Shown here: positions 12,453 through 26,369 of the stretch, one piece after another | Position numbering within the stretch: position 1 is the stretch's first letter | How the letters are laid out: the number at the start of each line of letters is the position of its first letter | Origin: Aphrophora alni | Lineage: Eukaryota; Arthropoda; Insecta; Hemiptera; Aphrophoridae | Direction: 5' to 3' | NCBI GenBank assembly: GCA_963513935.1 | Contig: OY740768.1 | Coordinates: 35,028,216 to 35,092,215, forward strand | Length of the DNA: 64,000 nt | The notes under the pieces: generated by a model | Told to the model about the DNA's origin: nothing | Seen by the model: only the letters and a program-made list of their open reading frames with translations | Databases searched by the model: none | Translations under genes and position numbers: made by a program

Positions 12453-15400
12453 ATATTAAAAAGTATAAAATGTTGACTTTACAAGAACAAATTATTTTAA
12501 AAGGCATATTTAACTCCTATATAATTAGTAAGTCTTCAGAGTCCTGTGTGGGCGTGCAGGATAAACAAGAGCCTCGCAGTTTCATTGAGACCATCAACAA
12601 CTTCCTCAGTTAATTCGCTTTGCACCGCCACTTACTCAGATTTGTCACGCTAGCTTATTGACGCTGTTCAGCTCATCAACAGAAACAGCCTTTTCAAAAT
12701 ACTTTACTCGTAAAATAGAGAAAATAAGAGGAACAAGATGTATTTTAGGCGTTTGTTATGAATATTTAAAAAATACAATTTTTAAAGAGTTTATTTGTAG
12801 CTATGGCTGTGAGATTTAATGGTTATTTTATATCCAATTCCGTTGTAGAGAGATTATTATAAAATTTTTAGGTTTTATTATTAAAATTTACGTTTGATCT
12901 ATCAATTTGTAAAGGGAACACATATTTGATCTTCGGAAGTAGATTATTAACGCAACAATTGTAGGACATTGTAGAACCAATAGGTGAGATGTTAAATAAA
13001 GACAGACAATTTGAAATATAGGAACTGATTTTGTTTGTCGATAAACTTATCAGAAAAAGTAAATGAAAAAATTGCGAACGGAGTGGTAAGTCTATACATT
13101 CTATATATGAATTTGGTACTGGTTATGTTTTTAAGCATTGAAGCTAGACTTTGCAAATTAAAATTACAGCAGAGAAAGCAGGTAGGTTTACCAACTGAGA
13201 CCTGTGATTACTCAAGATTTAACCGTTACACCTTGGCCCGTGTTCGCTCCACGAAGCGTGTCCCCTTGTAACGATCTTTCCTTAAGACGTTGAGATCGGG
13301 ATCGGAAACCAGTCTTAACACAACTGTATAGACTTCTTGGCTCTTTGTCCCGCCCCTTTGGCTTTATGAAAAGTCCCCTTACCTGTGAGAACGTAGATCT
13401 TAAAACGACCGTTAGAACATCTTCGACTTTTTGCATATAGGGGAGCATTGTCGACTCGGTTCCTTCCGGTTTGACTACCCCTTCGAGGTTTTCTTTTCTT
13501 TCCTACCCTCTTTTAAAATCCATCTCCCGTGATTTCGTAAGACATACGTTGTTGCCAGATCTCAAGACAATCTGGAATATTTTGATTTACGATGTTTTTA
13601 GAAGAGAGATTTTAATGTTTTAAACATTAGAAGTTATTTTTATATAGTGAATTCTAACATTAATTGCTCAGGTATCATTCACAAAAAAGTCGCTTTTTAT
13701 CAATTTTATTTAAATGACATAGTTTTCGAATTATTGGGAAGTTTGTAAACAATACAAATCAGTTAATACGTTATAAAATGATGACCAATTATCCAATTGT
13801 ATTCCTCCCTCTCCCGACAATAACTTCCCAACTGTAGGATTTATAACTTATTTTACATTAAACAATAATAATAAACTGCAAAAATTAAAAAAAAAAAGTT
13901 AAACTGATTGGGTTTTTTATGAATAATATACTTGGAATTCTACAAACATAGCCTAAATAAATGGTCTCTGAAATAAAACATGGTACAATTGAGTTTTGAA
14001 CGCGTAAAACACAAAAATGTTTTGATTCGTCAGTAAAATAGTGTAAAACATGATGATTTACAACCTAGATATAAATTGTCTCAAAGGGATCCAAAAACTG
14101 GGTTGAATTTAAAAAATATGACACCCTACTTTTACAGAAACAAATAAAAATCGTCATTGTAGCTGGTAGGTAATATTTTCTGTAAATGTAGTTGAAACCA
14201 GTCTGTAAACAAATAAGTTATTTGAACCCCCCCTCCTTCCATATAGACAGACATTGATTTGAATAACCTTTCAAGAAACTGGAATAAAAATGATAACAAT
14301 TAATGTTTACAATTTAACTTCTATATGTGTAATGTCTCGCCTATAAACCAAAGTGTTTAACAAGTTCGCGTGCTAATGTCAAACTATAATAATTAGTGCG
14401 TAAGTAAGGGTGGAAGACGTGCCGCAACAATGTGTTACACGCAATTTCCGTTTCCGTTACACCAAGACACGAGCCAAGACTTCCGGTTTTCTAACCCTTC
14501 TTCTTGCCAAGATTTGTCGACTTTAATTATGTCATCAATGTCCAACGGACAAAATCAAAACCAGTGGGCTGGCCTAACAGTTTACCTAATTGGAAAATTT
14601 GATAAAAAAATCAAATATAGTGTACGGTTGGGAAGGTGTTTCACAGCTCTGGGTGACATTTACCAAAAGATGGAATTTAATTTTACTTCTATACAAAACT
14701 GCCTTTCAATTAATTATTTACATTTTTTGTCATGGTGTAAATGTGTAAACATGATATAATCGGATGTGCTAACATTCAGAGCCGAATTTTAAATTTTTTT
14801 ATGAATCACTTCAATGAATGGTAACTTCTGAAAATTCTTGTAAACCCATCGAACCTAAAATCCTGCTAAAAGATATCAAATAGATGTTGATTCAGTATTT
14901 CCTCAGTAGGAAGACAGAAAACAACCGTGCAGATGTGAACGTTGACCTTGAAGATTTATACCTGGTGGTTAAGAGGTTAAACACCTCATCTTTAAGGAGG
15001 GTGACTTGAGGAACATCTGTTCCTTAGCGCAGACTTCGGCTCTTTTAAACTTTAGAAAACGATATAGCCTTTTAATTTTTAAAACTGCAGAAAAAAACAG
15101 TTTTTGTTCAACCATATGTCTGTAAAAGGTTTTCAAGAATTACATTAAAAACTACTCTATTGGATTTATTTTAAGCTTTCAACAATGTACTAATGAAATC
15201 TCAGAATAATAATGTATTTCTCATCTTAACGTCCACACGAAAGTTCATGGATTACAAAAGTAACAAAGAATTTTCTATTTGTAATTTAATAATCTGGAAT
15301 AATCTATACTTCTTTTTTCCCGTAGAATATTTTTAAATGATATTCTAATGTTTATATCAATACTTTTTTCATGAGAAGCATTACCAATGATTTTTTTTTT

Positions 15401-15712
15401 TAATACAATCACTTTTAACCAAATAATATCTAGTACACAAATAACCAACAGTAAACATCTATGGGTATATTTAGCATTAAAAACCGAAAGTAAAAGATTT
15501 GAATTAATTTAATTCGCGGTATTATATTAGTTTTAAGGTTAAAAATTGTCAAGTGTAAAGTAGCATCCGATGTAAATTTAGCTAAAAAATAATCAGATTG
15601 TCGTTGAATAATTACGATATTTATTTATAATAGATCTAATAATCTACTAAATAAGGGGTTCCAAAGTACGGATTTGGAACATTTTCACTTTATGAAATTT
15701 GACAGGAGAAAC
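12453..15712. other. non-coding with two GC-richer patches
   Basis: Patches at 12530-12695 and 13200-13560 have fewer stops and more GC than their flanks. A CGTTACA/TTGTAACG inverted repeat brackets 13223-13274. An ATG-started 109-codon open frame (14430-14759, plus) has no recognisable domain, so I do not call it a gene. Ets-like ACTTCCGG lies at about 14480. Confidence 0.4.
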
Positions 15713-16015
15713 AATTAATTACACGAAGCCAAGCCTCTTTACTTGATTATTCCAACTGAGTAATACATCGGACAACACTTGCCCGAGATGATATTTGCAA
15801 GAAAACAATTGCACGGAGCTTGGCTCTTTATTTGATTATTCCAAATGCGCAATAGATCGGACTGTGACACTTGCCCGAGACGATATTTGCCGGGAGAGAC
15901 AATTGCACGGAGCCAACTTCTTTACAGTACTTGATTATTCCAACTGAGTAACAGATCGGGCTGTAACACTTGCCCGGAATGACCATAAAAAGGCTATATT
16001 TCCCGGTGAGAGTTT
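15713..16015. repeat. minisatellite, about three units of 89-99 bp
   Basis: TTGATTATTCCA recurs at 15743, 15832 and 15931. CACTTGCCCG and ACAATTGCACGGAGC recur in step with it. The units are 80-90% alike by eye, and the last unit decays towards 16015. Confidence 0.85.
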
Positions 16016-18386
16016 GTATTTAAAAGAGGAAAATCTACGAACAGGTCTGTATGTAACACGAGAAAAATAATATACGTTTTGGTGATAATCTTTCTTTAGT
16101 TAACCTAACCTGAAATTGATTAGGGTTATCGTAAAAAATAAGCTGTTATTAAATTTGTAAAATTGGTTGTTATAGTAAAGAATACTGAAATTGTTTACAC
16201 TTTCAAGAAACGGACGTTTGTAAGTTCATAAAAGCTTAGTTAATTTGAAATTTTTTGAGATGGTTCAAAAATTAAAAATCCGCCTTCATAATGACTCGAC
16301 ATCTACTCGAGTTCTATGTGAAAAAAAGACAAATTCTTATCATCGGTTTAACTCATTTAATGAACAAATAGGTAAATTAAATAAATTTAGAAAGAGAGAT
16401 ATAGTATCCGAGAAAAGAGATCGTACCTAATAAAGCTAAAAGATAAACAACGCTTAATTGTCAATAGTTGGGTCCTTGTAGAATAAGATCAAATCTCCTG
16501 TGTCTCGATGCATAGAAGCCTACAATATAGTGCATTGCACAAGATGCACAGAAGATAATGATTGCGGATTCTCTGTTTACCTTCAGCTTACCGTCCCTCC
16601 CTCGCCCTCGGTGCATATTGCCCCTGTTCAAACTAGACACATTAACTTTTCCTCTCCCACCCCCCCACTCGTATACTACTTCAACTATCGGATTATTGCT
16701 TCACAATTTGATTACTATTCTCCGAGTTCTTAAATAATTTTTCCACTTGATCTTGCTTTTAATGAAGTATTAATTAATGCAATGCAACGAATTAATGTTT
16801 GGGAATAATGTGTATGAGGGAATGTTTTGATTAAGAGTAGGTTGAAAGGGAATGTTTTGAGAATGACAAATGAAAACAATAATCATGTTCCGAGTATATA
16901 ACAAATATTTGGCAAAACAGAGGTAGGGAAATGTAATTTGGGAATATTGAACAATATTGAGGGATATTAATATTGATAGGCCTATTTGGTTGGTTGTAAT
17001 ATGCTAAAAAATTTTATTATTTAATGGTGAAAGTGAAAGTTGAGATATTTTTATTATGTATGTTCATAAACTAATTTTCTTGATTTGTCGAAGTAAAGCC
17101 TGTAGAAATATCTCTCAACGTAGGTTGATAAATTGTAATTAGAATCGCCAATAAAAGTTTGTTGTAATAAAATGGTGGGAACGTTTCGACGAATAGGCCA
17201 TGGATCGAAACAAATGTTTGGTAAATGCTCGTTGACTCTATTGGTTATATAGTTATGGCATAGACAAACGTCAATTGGCACAAAATATTTTTGGTATAAT
17301 CTCGTATTTGTGGTTTTGGTTAAACGACTAGTTCATGAGCTAACCTAATATTTAACCAAAATTTTAAATTGTACAAGTGCAATAAACCACGTTATGGATC
17401 AGCGTGGTTTTGGTTTGGGGAATTATAATAAAAAGTATTTATATAATCGTCTGAGAAAAAGCGAAATAAAAAAACCCATGCTTAATTTAAGCACTAACGA
17501 ATCCATAATCCGACCAAAACCAAATTAGGTTAGTTCGAAAGCTAAAAGGATGATATAAGTTCGAGAAAAATCGGGCAGAAGTTTTCAAAATGGCGGCAGC
17601 TTTTACCTGTTTTTCGAAGATAATTTTGGTTCTGTCAGTTATATTAGCAATAGCTCTCATTCTAAGCCGGTTTAAAATTAGCATCCAAAAGTGTACATAA
17701 AACTTTTCTCTAGTAAATAAAACAATTCTGTTAACAACCTAAAAATCCAGGTAGAAAATATTTTGAAAACGGTAATAATATTCTTTACGGCTGACAACGT
17801 TCGAATTTCGTATCTTATCACCAGCGAAACAATTGATAAAAAATAATCAAATTGGAACATATTTCTCCCTAGATATTTTAGTTATTAATATTGAAAATTA
17901 TCTAACAAGTAGGTTAATCATTTAAATATATTATGAAAAACGTGGAACAAATTTGTAATCAATAGAAATGAGACATTTGTACTTCCACAACCAGTAAACA
18001 CTCCAACAAAGTGACGTTTTGATGGCGAAGTCATCATGCTCAGTTGTCAATAGTTCACAGACTTTGTGCTTTTCAAAATACTGTATGTTGAAATAAGTAG
18101 ACGATAATCACTGTATAGTAAAACTGAATTTATCAGGTATAAAATAAAGTATAGAAAAGTGAGATAAATTTAATAAACCAGGCCCATAATAGAACATTGA
18201 GTTGTTTGTTAGTCAGGTAGTCCCTGTTCTAGTTTTAACTACGTTAGGCCTACATGCAATCAATGCGTGTTTGAACGCAGTTACGGTATGACTATCGTTG
18301 AAAACAGTTACTATACAACAAATCACAACTATTTATCAAACTGATAACAAAATATATATATTTGGTTTTAGGGCGGCCATCATCGC

Positions 18387-18389
<3 letters not shown>
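16016..18389. other. non-coding; two degenerate module-like patches
   Basis: Minus strand 17150-17215 carries CGTCGAAACGTTCCC followed by an AACTTTTATTGG-type tail. Minus strand 17780-17845 carries CTGGTGATAAGATACGAAA, matched by a second copy near 53160-53215. Open frames at 16245-16733 and 17054-17860 lack domains. Confidence 0.4.

Positions 18390-18424
<35 letters not shown>
18390..18424. repeat. (TA)n microsatellite
   Basis: About 17 TA units follow CCATCATCGCCTT, which resembles the terminal box of family A. The tract may have grown from the TTATAA end of a family A fragment (inference). Confidence 0.9.
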
Positions 18425-18429
<5 letters not shown>

Positions 18430-21354
18430 AACGATGGTTTCCATAACTACCACTGTTTTGCAATTGAGAAGAACTAATTGCTTCATTGCCTGAAGTTGTA
18501 CTACAGTTCCATAAAGCATTTTGTTTCCTTTAACGTTTTTTTAATAAAGAATAAAATAAATGCATAACAACGAAAAAAAATTCAAGACCATCACTTTCCT
18601 CGGGCTTCACAGCTGTACTGAAAAATTAATTAATAAAAAATAACGGCTAAACAATCAGTTTAACCTAAATTTTGTGGCCTTCAATTATTTCAAACTCACT
18701 GAGAGAATTAATAAATTTGCCTTATTTTATTCTTAAGCTTTCTGTAATAGTCTAACCCTTATTAAAAGAAGAGGGTGTGAACACGTGCCTAGGCGTGAAG
18801 AAGATAACACACGCACTCTCGTGGTGGCCACCGGAAGTCCGGAAGCAAGAAACGGATACCTTACATCTTGACATTCCTAAGTGTCTGATATCATCTTCCT
18901 TCTCAACAATACTTTACTCCTCACGCAAGAATTTATTAATCGTAAAACTTTCATTGAAAGGGGAGTCTTAATTTAAATGGAAATGTCAGAACCGTAGTTT
19001 ATTTAGGTTTTTCTAAGGCTAATTAAAATATCATACTATCAATTTGTTAAACCATAAAGAGTTTCGTTATTTTTTTAATATCGAAGAGGCATTGTTTGAA
19101 GATTCTAAATAACTTTGATGCGAATAAATCGATTTAGGGTTATTATAAACTAAATGAAATCTAAATGAGATTGTAAAAACAAATACTGTGCATTATAAGA
19201 AGTCTTTCTATTATTGGAATGACCCTTAGTTTCACAACTACAAGTTTTCAGTGGATAAATTAGTTTACAATTATATTTCAAAAACAGCTTACACATTAGG
19301 CTCATGTAAGAGTTTAATTTTCTTCTAATTATAACGTGACTGGAAGGTATTATAGTAAATCAAAGAAATGGTAAACACACAAAGAGCAATGATTTTGGAT
19401 GTAATCATGCTGGAAAAGAGTTTATTTACTAATTTAAAACAACCCGTTTCCGATTTCGTTGATGTATGGTTGCCTGTCTTAACTTCAGCCTCGTTGAATA
19501 AACTAAAAGTAAGACCTATTTATTTAGAGAGTAAGGAGGGAGTTATTGTGTTCTAGGCTCATATTGTCTTCTTAACTTAATCTTAAAACTCTGATGAATT
19601 TGAGGACCAGGTAGCCTATATAATAACCAATATCATATTAGAATTTAGTAATCTAAGAATTATATTATAAAATTCATTAAAATTGACCTATAAAAAAAGT
19701 TTTGAGGTTTAGAATTTTGCTGACGGCAGTAAAATATGTTAAGACGTTTAAATCAAATTAGATATGAACAATTTTTATCTATTTTATTCAAATCTATCTG
19801 TATATAAATGTTTTAAAGTATTAAGTTATTTAGTTGTTTGTTTTGTTTTTAGGCCATATTTTGTTGTTTTGGGGGCAATTGTTAAAACGGCTAATCTAGA
19901 GAGTTTAATAAAATTACATTATCTTCAAAATTTATTTTAAAAAGTGTTCCAAAAATTGGAATAATTTCCTATTAATCGATTTTACTAATTCGAAAAAAAA
20001 ATTGATATGCAATTAACTGTTCAGATTGGTTTAATTACAATTTGATCCATATTACTTAAAAAAATTGATCTCACATAAAAAAAAAAAAAATTCTTGAAAT
20101 ATGATTTTGCCTGATTTAGTGAGATCAACATACTAAAAAACAACAAATAAATACCTAATTCATTTTAGGTTTTGCCTTTGTTAAAAGAAAAAGTAAATTA
20201 GAGTGAAATACGTACGAAAATAATTATTTCAATAATTACATGTTTTACATTTTTGTTTATTTATTACTCTATATTTTTAAAGTGAAAGAAAATCCATTGA
20301 TTTTTCTTAGTTAATTTTTACAAAAGGAAATAATTGTTTTTAATTAATAGAGAATTAAGAATTTTAAATGATTACAAAAAACTGATTGTTCTTTTAACTT
20401 TATCTCTATAGCATCCTTTTGTAAGTACAGTAATTCTTTTGTAGGACGAAGTAGTTTTAAAACAGGAAATAAGTTATTATCCACCTCAGACTTTAAACTC
20501 ACTAATTAACAACATTTATAGCAAATTAGGTTTGTCATATTTTAATCACATCATACGAGTATTTCACCAGAATACATTTAAATGCCTTGTATATTTAAAA
20601 GTCGCATAGGAGTGGCGCATGGCCAGTGGGCCCTGAATCCGTCAGTATATGATCTTCCGGCGGAAGCCTCCACGTTGTGGGAAAACAATGCTGCCAACTA
20701 TGAGGAAGTAATTGTCTGTAGGGAGAGAGAGAGAGAGTGGACAATGAAATCACGACTTACTCCCTTTTCCTTTCCTGCCAACACCTCCAGTTCTGCGTCC
20801 GTCCACCCTTTACTCTGGCTCTGGAGGCCATACATGGGAAACTGTTACCGTATCGCCGGACGAAAGCCTAATGACGCGATAAAGTTAATCTATAAATTGT
20901 AGAAAAGTGATTTCAAAAAGTAAAATATGATATATATGCTCACTATACAAAACGGAGAAAGAATTGTATTAGAGTAAAATGAGGCCCCCCAAAATAGTAA
21001 TAAATTCGTCACAACGGTTTTTCCTGGGGAACCGCACGACTCATTTTGATTTAACTTGGAAATTAATTATTTTTTTATTTGTGGTCCGATTTGCGAATAA
21101 AATATATAATGCACCAAACGACAAAATATCAATGATTAATCCGAAAATTTGGTCGTTTTATTTGGTCGCAAATTGTAAAATATAGAGTATTTTAACTAGT
21201 CGAAACTGATATTAAAATAATATTTAATAATAAATTACGGTTCGCTAACAACTTGATTAATTTTTAGTAAACTCAAATTGTTATATTTTATAAACTGTAC
21301 CTGTTAATATGATTGGGGGAGAGATGAATTTTATTTATAATTAATATTGTATAA
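18425..21354. other. non-coding, nothing assigned
   Basis: AT-rich apart from GC-richer patches at 18770-18900 (contains CACCGGAAGTCCGGAAG) and 20590-20870 (contains a short GAGAGAG run). Open frames across these patches have no recognised domain. Confidence 0.5.
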
Positions 21355-21770
21355 ACCTATATTGGCGCACCTTACTGATAATATAACCTAACCAAGGTCA
21401 ACCTAACCTGACATAACGTAATCAAATTTAATCATTTGATAATATATATTCAGTAATATCATCATCAGTATTATCTATATTGACGCACCAAACTGATAAC
21501 CTAACCTAACCGAACCTTGTAATATTTTCATCCTAATATCTCGCATAATACTAACAACCTAACTTAACGATTTGATGATACTTTTAAAGTTTTATTTGTA
21601 TCAATATTATCCAAATTGGTGCACCACACTAATAACTAAGTCTAACCTAATTTAACCATTTGATAATATATTTATTGTAACAATTATCATCATATTAATA
21701 GCCTAATATAATTTGACCTGACATAACCTAACCCATTATTAATTTCATAATATATTTATCTATCGTAATA
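21355..21770. repeat. diverged tandem repeat, about 120-135 bp units with CCTAACC blocks
   Basis: TTGGCGCACC-like starts recur near 21363, 21480 and 21615. Each is followed by 'actgataa', AACCTAACC runs and CATTTGATAATATAT. Three to four degenerate units. Confidence 0.7.
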
Positions 21771-22117
21771 TATACACACGAAATTAATACAAACAAGTAA
21801 ATATAAGTAATAAAGAGTTACCACATCTATGGTTATTAAATATATATTTTTAAATAACTATACAAATTGCACTTAATTATGATAAAATCGGGTATTTAAA
21901 ATACAATACTTTTTTGAAATAATAGAGAAATTATTACAAACAAACTGTAGCACTTCAAATAAGTATTGCAGCAAGAAATAAATGGAAAATTGTCCTAGAA
22001 GCATCTCCTTAACAATGAAAGAACGGAGCTGGCGACATGAAAACATAGAACAATAGCACACCGAGCAGATGGCTATTATTATTAAGAAATGACACATCTA
22101 AGAAAGGCGTTGATGAC

Positions 22118-22165
22118 ACATGACGTTTTGTTTGGCTTTATAAAGCCTTTCTCAGGTAAAGTCAC
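22118..22165 (-). repeat. stem-loop module, variant 2
   Basis: On the minus strand: CCTGAGAAA, the perfect palindrome GGCTTTATAAAGCC, then AAACAAAACGTCATG. Same order of parts as the other modules. Confidence 0.55.
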
Positions 22166-22715
22166 CCTAAAAAAAGCAAGATATTAATTAACAAACGACT
22201 TGAAAAGAAAAGGTGTCGGGAGATCAAAGAATTCTTGAAAGCATCTTAGTTGACAAAGACGTTCGTCTTTAGTCCTGAGTGGTGGGTCCTGCTTGCTTAT
22301 CCTTATTTTATATGAATTAATTATAACTTCATAGGATATGTACAACTACTTGAGACTCCCTTTCGTACTCCCTGAGTAAATACTACCAAGACTAAAAACA
22401 TAAATTAACGAAATGTTTTTGATAATTAAAAATAACACTGTGCAAATCATCGAAAAAATATTTTCTCACGTCCATGCCCAAAATCAAATTTTTAAATTCT
22501 TTAAAAATGTCAGTTCTGGAATTACAGACCAAATGAGCGATGAACGCAGTTATAAAAAGTAGCTGCGTTGATCAAATTTTAGTGAAATATGAAGAATTAT
22601 TTCGGAAATTTTTTTTGATTGAGACGCCATAATCTAATCTAACATTATGTGAGAAGGGAAAAACACTTTTCTAATTCACAAAATAGTTAATTATTACTAT
22701 AAGTTTCTTCCTTCA
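22166..22715. other. non-coding, nothing assigned
   Basis: No gene or repeat family recognised. Confidence 0.5.
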
Positions 22716-22955
22716 TGAGCTCAATATGGTAAGTACGAGCTTGACAATCCCGAGGGACCTAGCTGAATGTACGCCTTTTGTCTTGTAGTCTTGGATTAAA
22801 CCCCTCAGTTTCATCTTTCTTATTAGCTCAGACTAATTCTTGTTTTTTCCGATCCTGACACTATTGGAGTATTCAAGGGTTAAGGGTCTATATTTTATGC
22901 TAGTTTCTTCCTTTTTTACATTAGGCGATGATGATCGACAGGTTTTTTTTTGTTT
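22716..22955 (+). repeat. dispersed repeat family A, copy 3
   Basis: Runs from the GGTAAGTACGAG box through TGACAATCCCGAGGGACC, TTGTAGTCTTGG and CGATCCTGACACTATTGGAG to TTAGGCGATGATGATCGACA. Confidence 0.85.
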
Positions 22956-23694
22956 TAAAATAATAATAAAAAAAAACAAATATCGTTTTCGACCTATCAT
23001 TACAAGCGATTAGTTTAATGATGGTAGTTGTTTTACCGATCTGTGAATCTCATGGAGTGATTGTAAATCGCTTAAAGGTTAATTGGTTGTGATAAACAGT
23101 GATCAATTTACTTGATAACAGTGAACATAACTCCCTTAAACTGTGACGTTATTGTTGCATTTTCACTGTAGGGTAAGTTTAGTTCTTTCCGTACAATAGG
23201 TACCACTTTAACAGTGATTTTAGTGATTAGAATTGTCACCGTTTGTTTAGCGTTTGGTATTTTTATACTGTGAATTGAATGAATGTTTTGATTGTGATTA
23301 TCTACTAACTCTCGTGATGTTTTTGTTTTAGGTTATGTTACGAGTTCTTACATTTATTGTGCATTATATTTTTTAATTCTGAAAAAATATAAAAAGAGAA
23401 TACATCACGTAACAAAAGGTGTTGAAAGTTACATTTCCCTTCCTGATACAACACAAATTGTTATTTACAATTTGTACAAATACAAATAATTCAGCGTCAA
23501 CTTTCAGAGATATATATCAAGGGATTCAAAATTTTCTTCAAGAAATCATAAACACTTGTCGAGAATATTTTGAGTGTAATTGTTGTTAATGATGTCATGT
23601 TTTAAAATCGTTGTGATTGTTCTGTAGCAATTACTACTGTCACCGTTATTCTTAAATCACCATTGATTCCATCACTACATCAGCTTGTTATTGT

Positions 23695-23735
23695 AAATGA
23701 TCTGTAAAGATCGAAACTGGTAGTAATACGTTTCT
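23695..23735 (+). repeat. stem-loop module, variant 3
   Basis: Stem GATCT, loop GTAA, closing AGATC, then GAAACTGG and GTAGTAATACG. It sits at the end of a loosely self-similar stretch rich in GTGATTGT-like words (23020-23700). Confidence 0.5.
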
Positions 23736-24372
23736 CATTATTATAACTATATATTTTTCTTTCTTTTCATAAAATACGAGAGTAACTAATATCTCCCTAA
23801 CTAATAATCAAACCGTAATTTTTTAAAAAGTATTTGTCTTTTACATTTGGATTGTCAGTTTAGTTTTTTATAAACGTCTTTTTTATGGATATCACTTAAC
23901 AGATTTTACGATACACCGTAAAGTATCAATTGTAACCAATAATCGCCAGTAGTGAATAACAACGCCAATTTGATTCTAAAACACAAGTATGCTGGAAATA
24001 GATATTATAAATTTTTACCTGACTTTATACTGATTTTATAAAACACTGCCTTGTCTACAAGAAATATATATCTATTAAAGACTGTAGACCTATTATAAAG
24101 GAAAGATTGAGCACAAAACTACATTTACATATAAAAACGCCTCACTAAAGAAGTTTTCAAATTGAATGATATTTTACTTGCTTAGCTCGTTTTAAAATCC
24201 TACTTATTAAAACAGTCTGAGTAAACAATTTGTTTTAATTTACGAAAGATAAATCTCGCATTTTCTTAAAACTGTAGAGAACAGTTCTGATTATAAATAT
24301 ATTCTATATTCGGACTTTTTTCTGGTTAAATCTCCACAAGGAGTGATCACAAGGTCACGCGCGTAACTTTAG

Positions 24373-24374
<2 letters not shown>

Positions 24375-24437
<63 letters not shown>
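24375..24437. repeat. (GA)n microsatellite
   Basis: About 31 uninterrupted GA dinucleotides. Confidence 0.97.
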
Positions 24438-24439
<2 letters not shown>

Positions 24440-24519
24440 AAAAGCTGGTTTACTCCTATAAAACCGTTAAGTAACCAAACCATTGGCATAAAACCTTTGT
24501 TTATTTAATTTACCATTGT

Positions 24520-24760
24520 AGGTTCTCGGTTTACTTTGGTGTTTATTAATGTCTTGTATAATGTAGTTCTATAATTTGTGGTTTTTCCTGATTAGGTTTG
24601 ATTAGTCCTAGTTATATTAACAGCTCAGACCTCGCTTTTTGTCCCTGGTTTCTTTTTTAGTTTTAGGTTTAGTTACTAACATGAAACTAGTTTATGTAGG
24701 TTTTATCACATTTATTATTTGATAACAGGACTTGATTCATACTCTCGAAATGTGAGAATA
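24520..24760 (+). repeat. dispersed repeat family C, copy 1
   Basis: Shares GCTCAG, TTTTAGGTT, AACATG and the end TTGATAACAGGA...ACTCTCGAAA with the copy at 53690-53915. Its 3' end has the stem-loop plus GAAA layout of the modules. Confidence 0.65.
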
Positions 24761-26369
24761 AACTATATCAATGATTATAAGACTTGTTAACTTCGTAAAT
24801 CTTATTATCAAAATAAGTCTCCGAGTTTTATAAATATCTGCCAATAAGTATGCTGTCCATTTGTGTAATGAAGATGTTGGTTTATAGATAACAAAAAAGA
24901 TGTTTTTTTCATAAATCTGTTGAAGTAAAAAAATGCTTATTAAAACCATTGTAATAATTTCAATAGATGAAGTATGTCTATTAAAAAGAGGGAAAGATGA
25001 TTTTTTTAAAGTAGTCTTCCACAAAAATTCGTCTTCTTTTTCTCCCTTGAGTAAACATTTATTGTTACAGATTGCACCACTGAAAAAAATAACCAGGAAT
25101 ATAAACGTTAATGATCATAATTTGGACCGTGTTGAGATATTTTACCTCCCCATAATGATTAATAATTTAAAAAAGGCCAAATGTGAACAATTATTTTTTT
25201 CGGCAGTTAAAAACTCGTACTTTCTTTATTAGAAAGGTATACAATCAAAATACATTAAGGGATTTGTTAATATCAGGATTCTTATTCCCAAAACAAGTGC
25301 GACCTCTATCAATAAAATCATTCCTCATCAGCTACCATTTAGTCTATTAACCCAATACGAGAGCGAGGCATGAATTGCCTGTTGGGATTGCTCCAAGGTG
25401 TCGCAGCCTATGCCTGGAGGTGTTGAAATAAAAACCATTACGGTAGATTAACACTTTTTTTTTGTTTGGAGGATATAGGTTGACGTTTTGAAAAAAATTA
25501 AGTGATGTAAATTGTGGGATTGGCGGGTCTCCTTCGGGGTTTCTGCCGGTTGATTCCCCGTACGTTTATTGGCAAGGAGTAATTCACACACATGTATTCC
25601 CTCGTGGTCCTTGTAATATGCATTACCCCCACCTCCTTCCACTATACACCCTTATGAAAAGACATTTTTCTCCCCCTTCCTCAGTCTTGCCTTCTCCCTC
25701 TGTGCACTTGATATTCACCCTCTTAACTATACACACTAGGACTTGGAAGTTTGTTGTCTTACATGTGAGGATTTGAAACGTAAAATCAAGATTAGTAACT
25801 TAGATTGTGATATGATTCAAGATTAATATCACTAATACCCCAAAGCTTGAATTAACATTAATTTTTTTTTAAATAATTCATATTAAAAGACCAAATAAAT
25901 TACAGTAATAATATTAAGAAACTTGTTTGATTTAAAGATTAAAAAAGAATACTTATAATTATTATCAACAAGTGAAATTTTTTTTTAATACTATCTGTAG
26001 ACTATATGAAAGAAATTTGCTTAAATTAGTAATCATTTTTAATTTCTTTGTTTCCGCATTATATATTTACAATTCGAAAATGTAGAAATTTGGAATAAAA
26101 ATGGAAATACAGTACATGATAATATGAATATTTTCACCCCTCCCCTTTTGTAACCAAAACAGATGAAACGAAAAATATTTTAATAGTAATTTCAAAATAT
26201 CAAAATGATAAAACGCGATTGAATAAACCCTCTCATTTGGTTAGAATTTGATCAAAATAGCATGAGTTGATTTTGAGATATTCGTCCTTCTGGACTGTAT
26301 ATTAGTGATTAGGAAAATCGGTTATAAGAAAATCTGAAATTTTTGGAGCCGATTTTTCTTGGCAGAGAG
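24761..26369. other. non-coding, nothing assigned
   Basis: Open frames at 24737-25232 and 25448-25642 lack domains. AT-rich. Confidence 0.5.

Noticed and set aside
13223..13274. tRNA-like hairpin between CGTTACA and TTGTAACG
   Set aside because: No A/B box pair and no clover-leaf could be drawn.
14430..14759. 109-codon ORF with a good ATG context
   Set aside because: No recognisable domain, no splice or promoter context, AT-driven 3' half; length is expected by chance in 64 kb.
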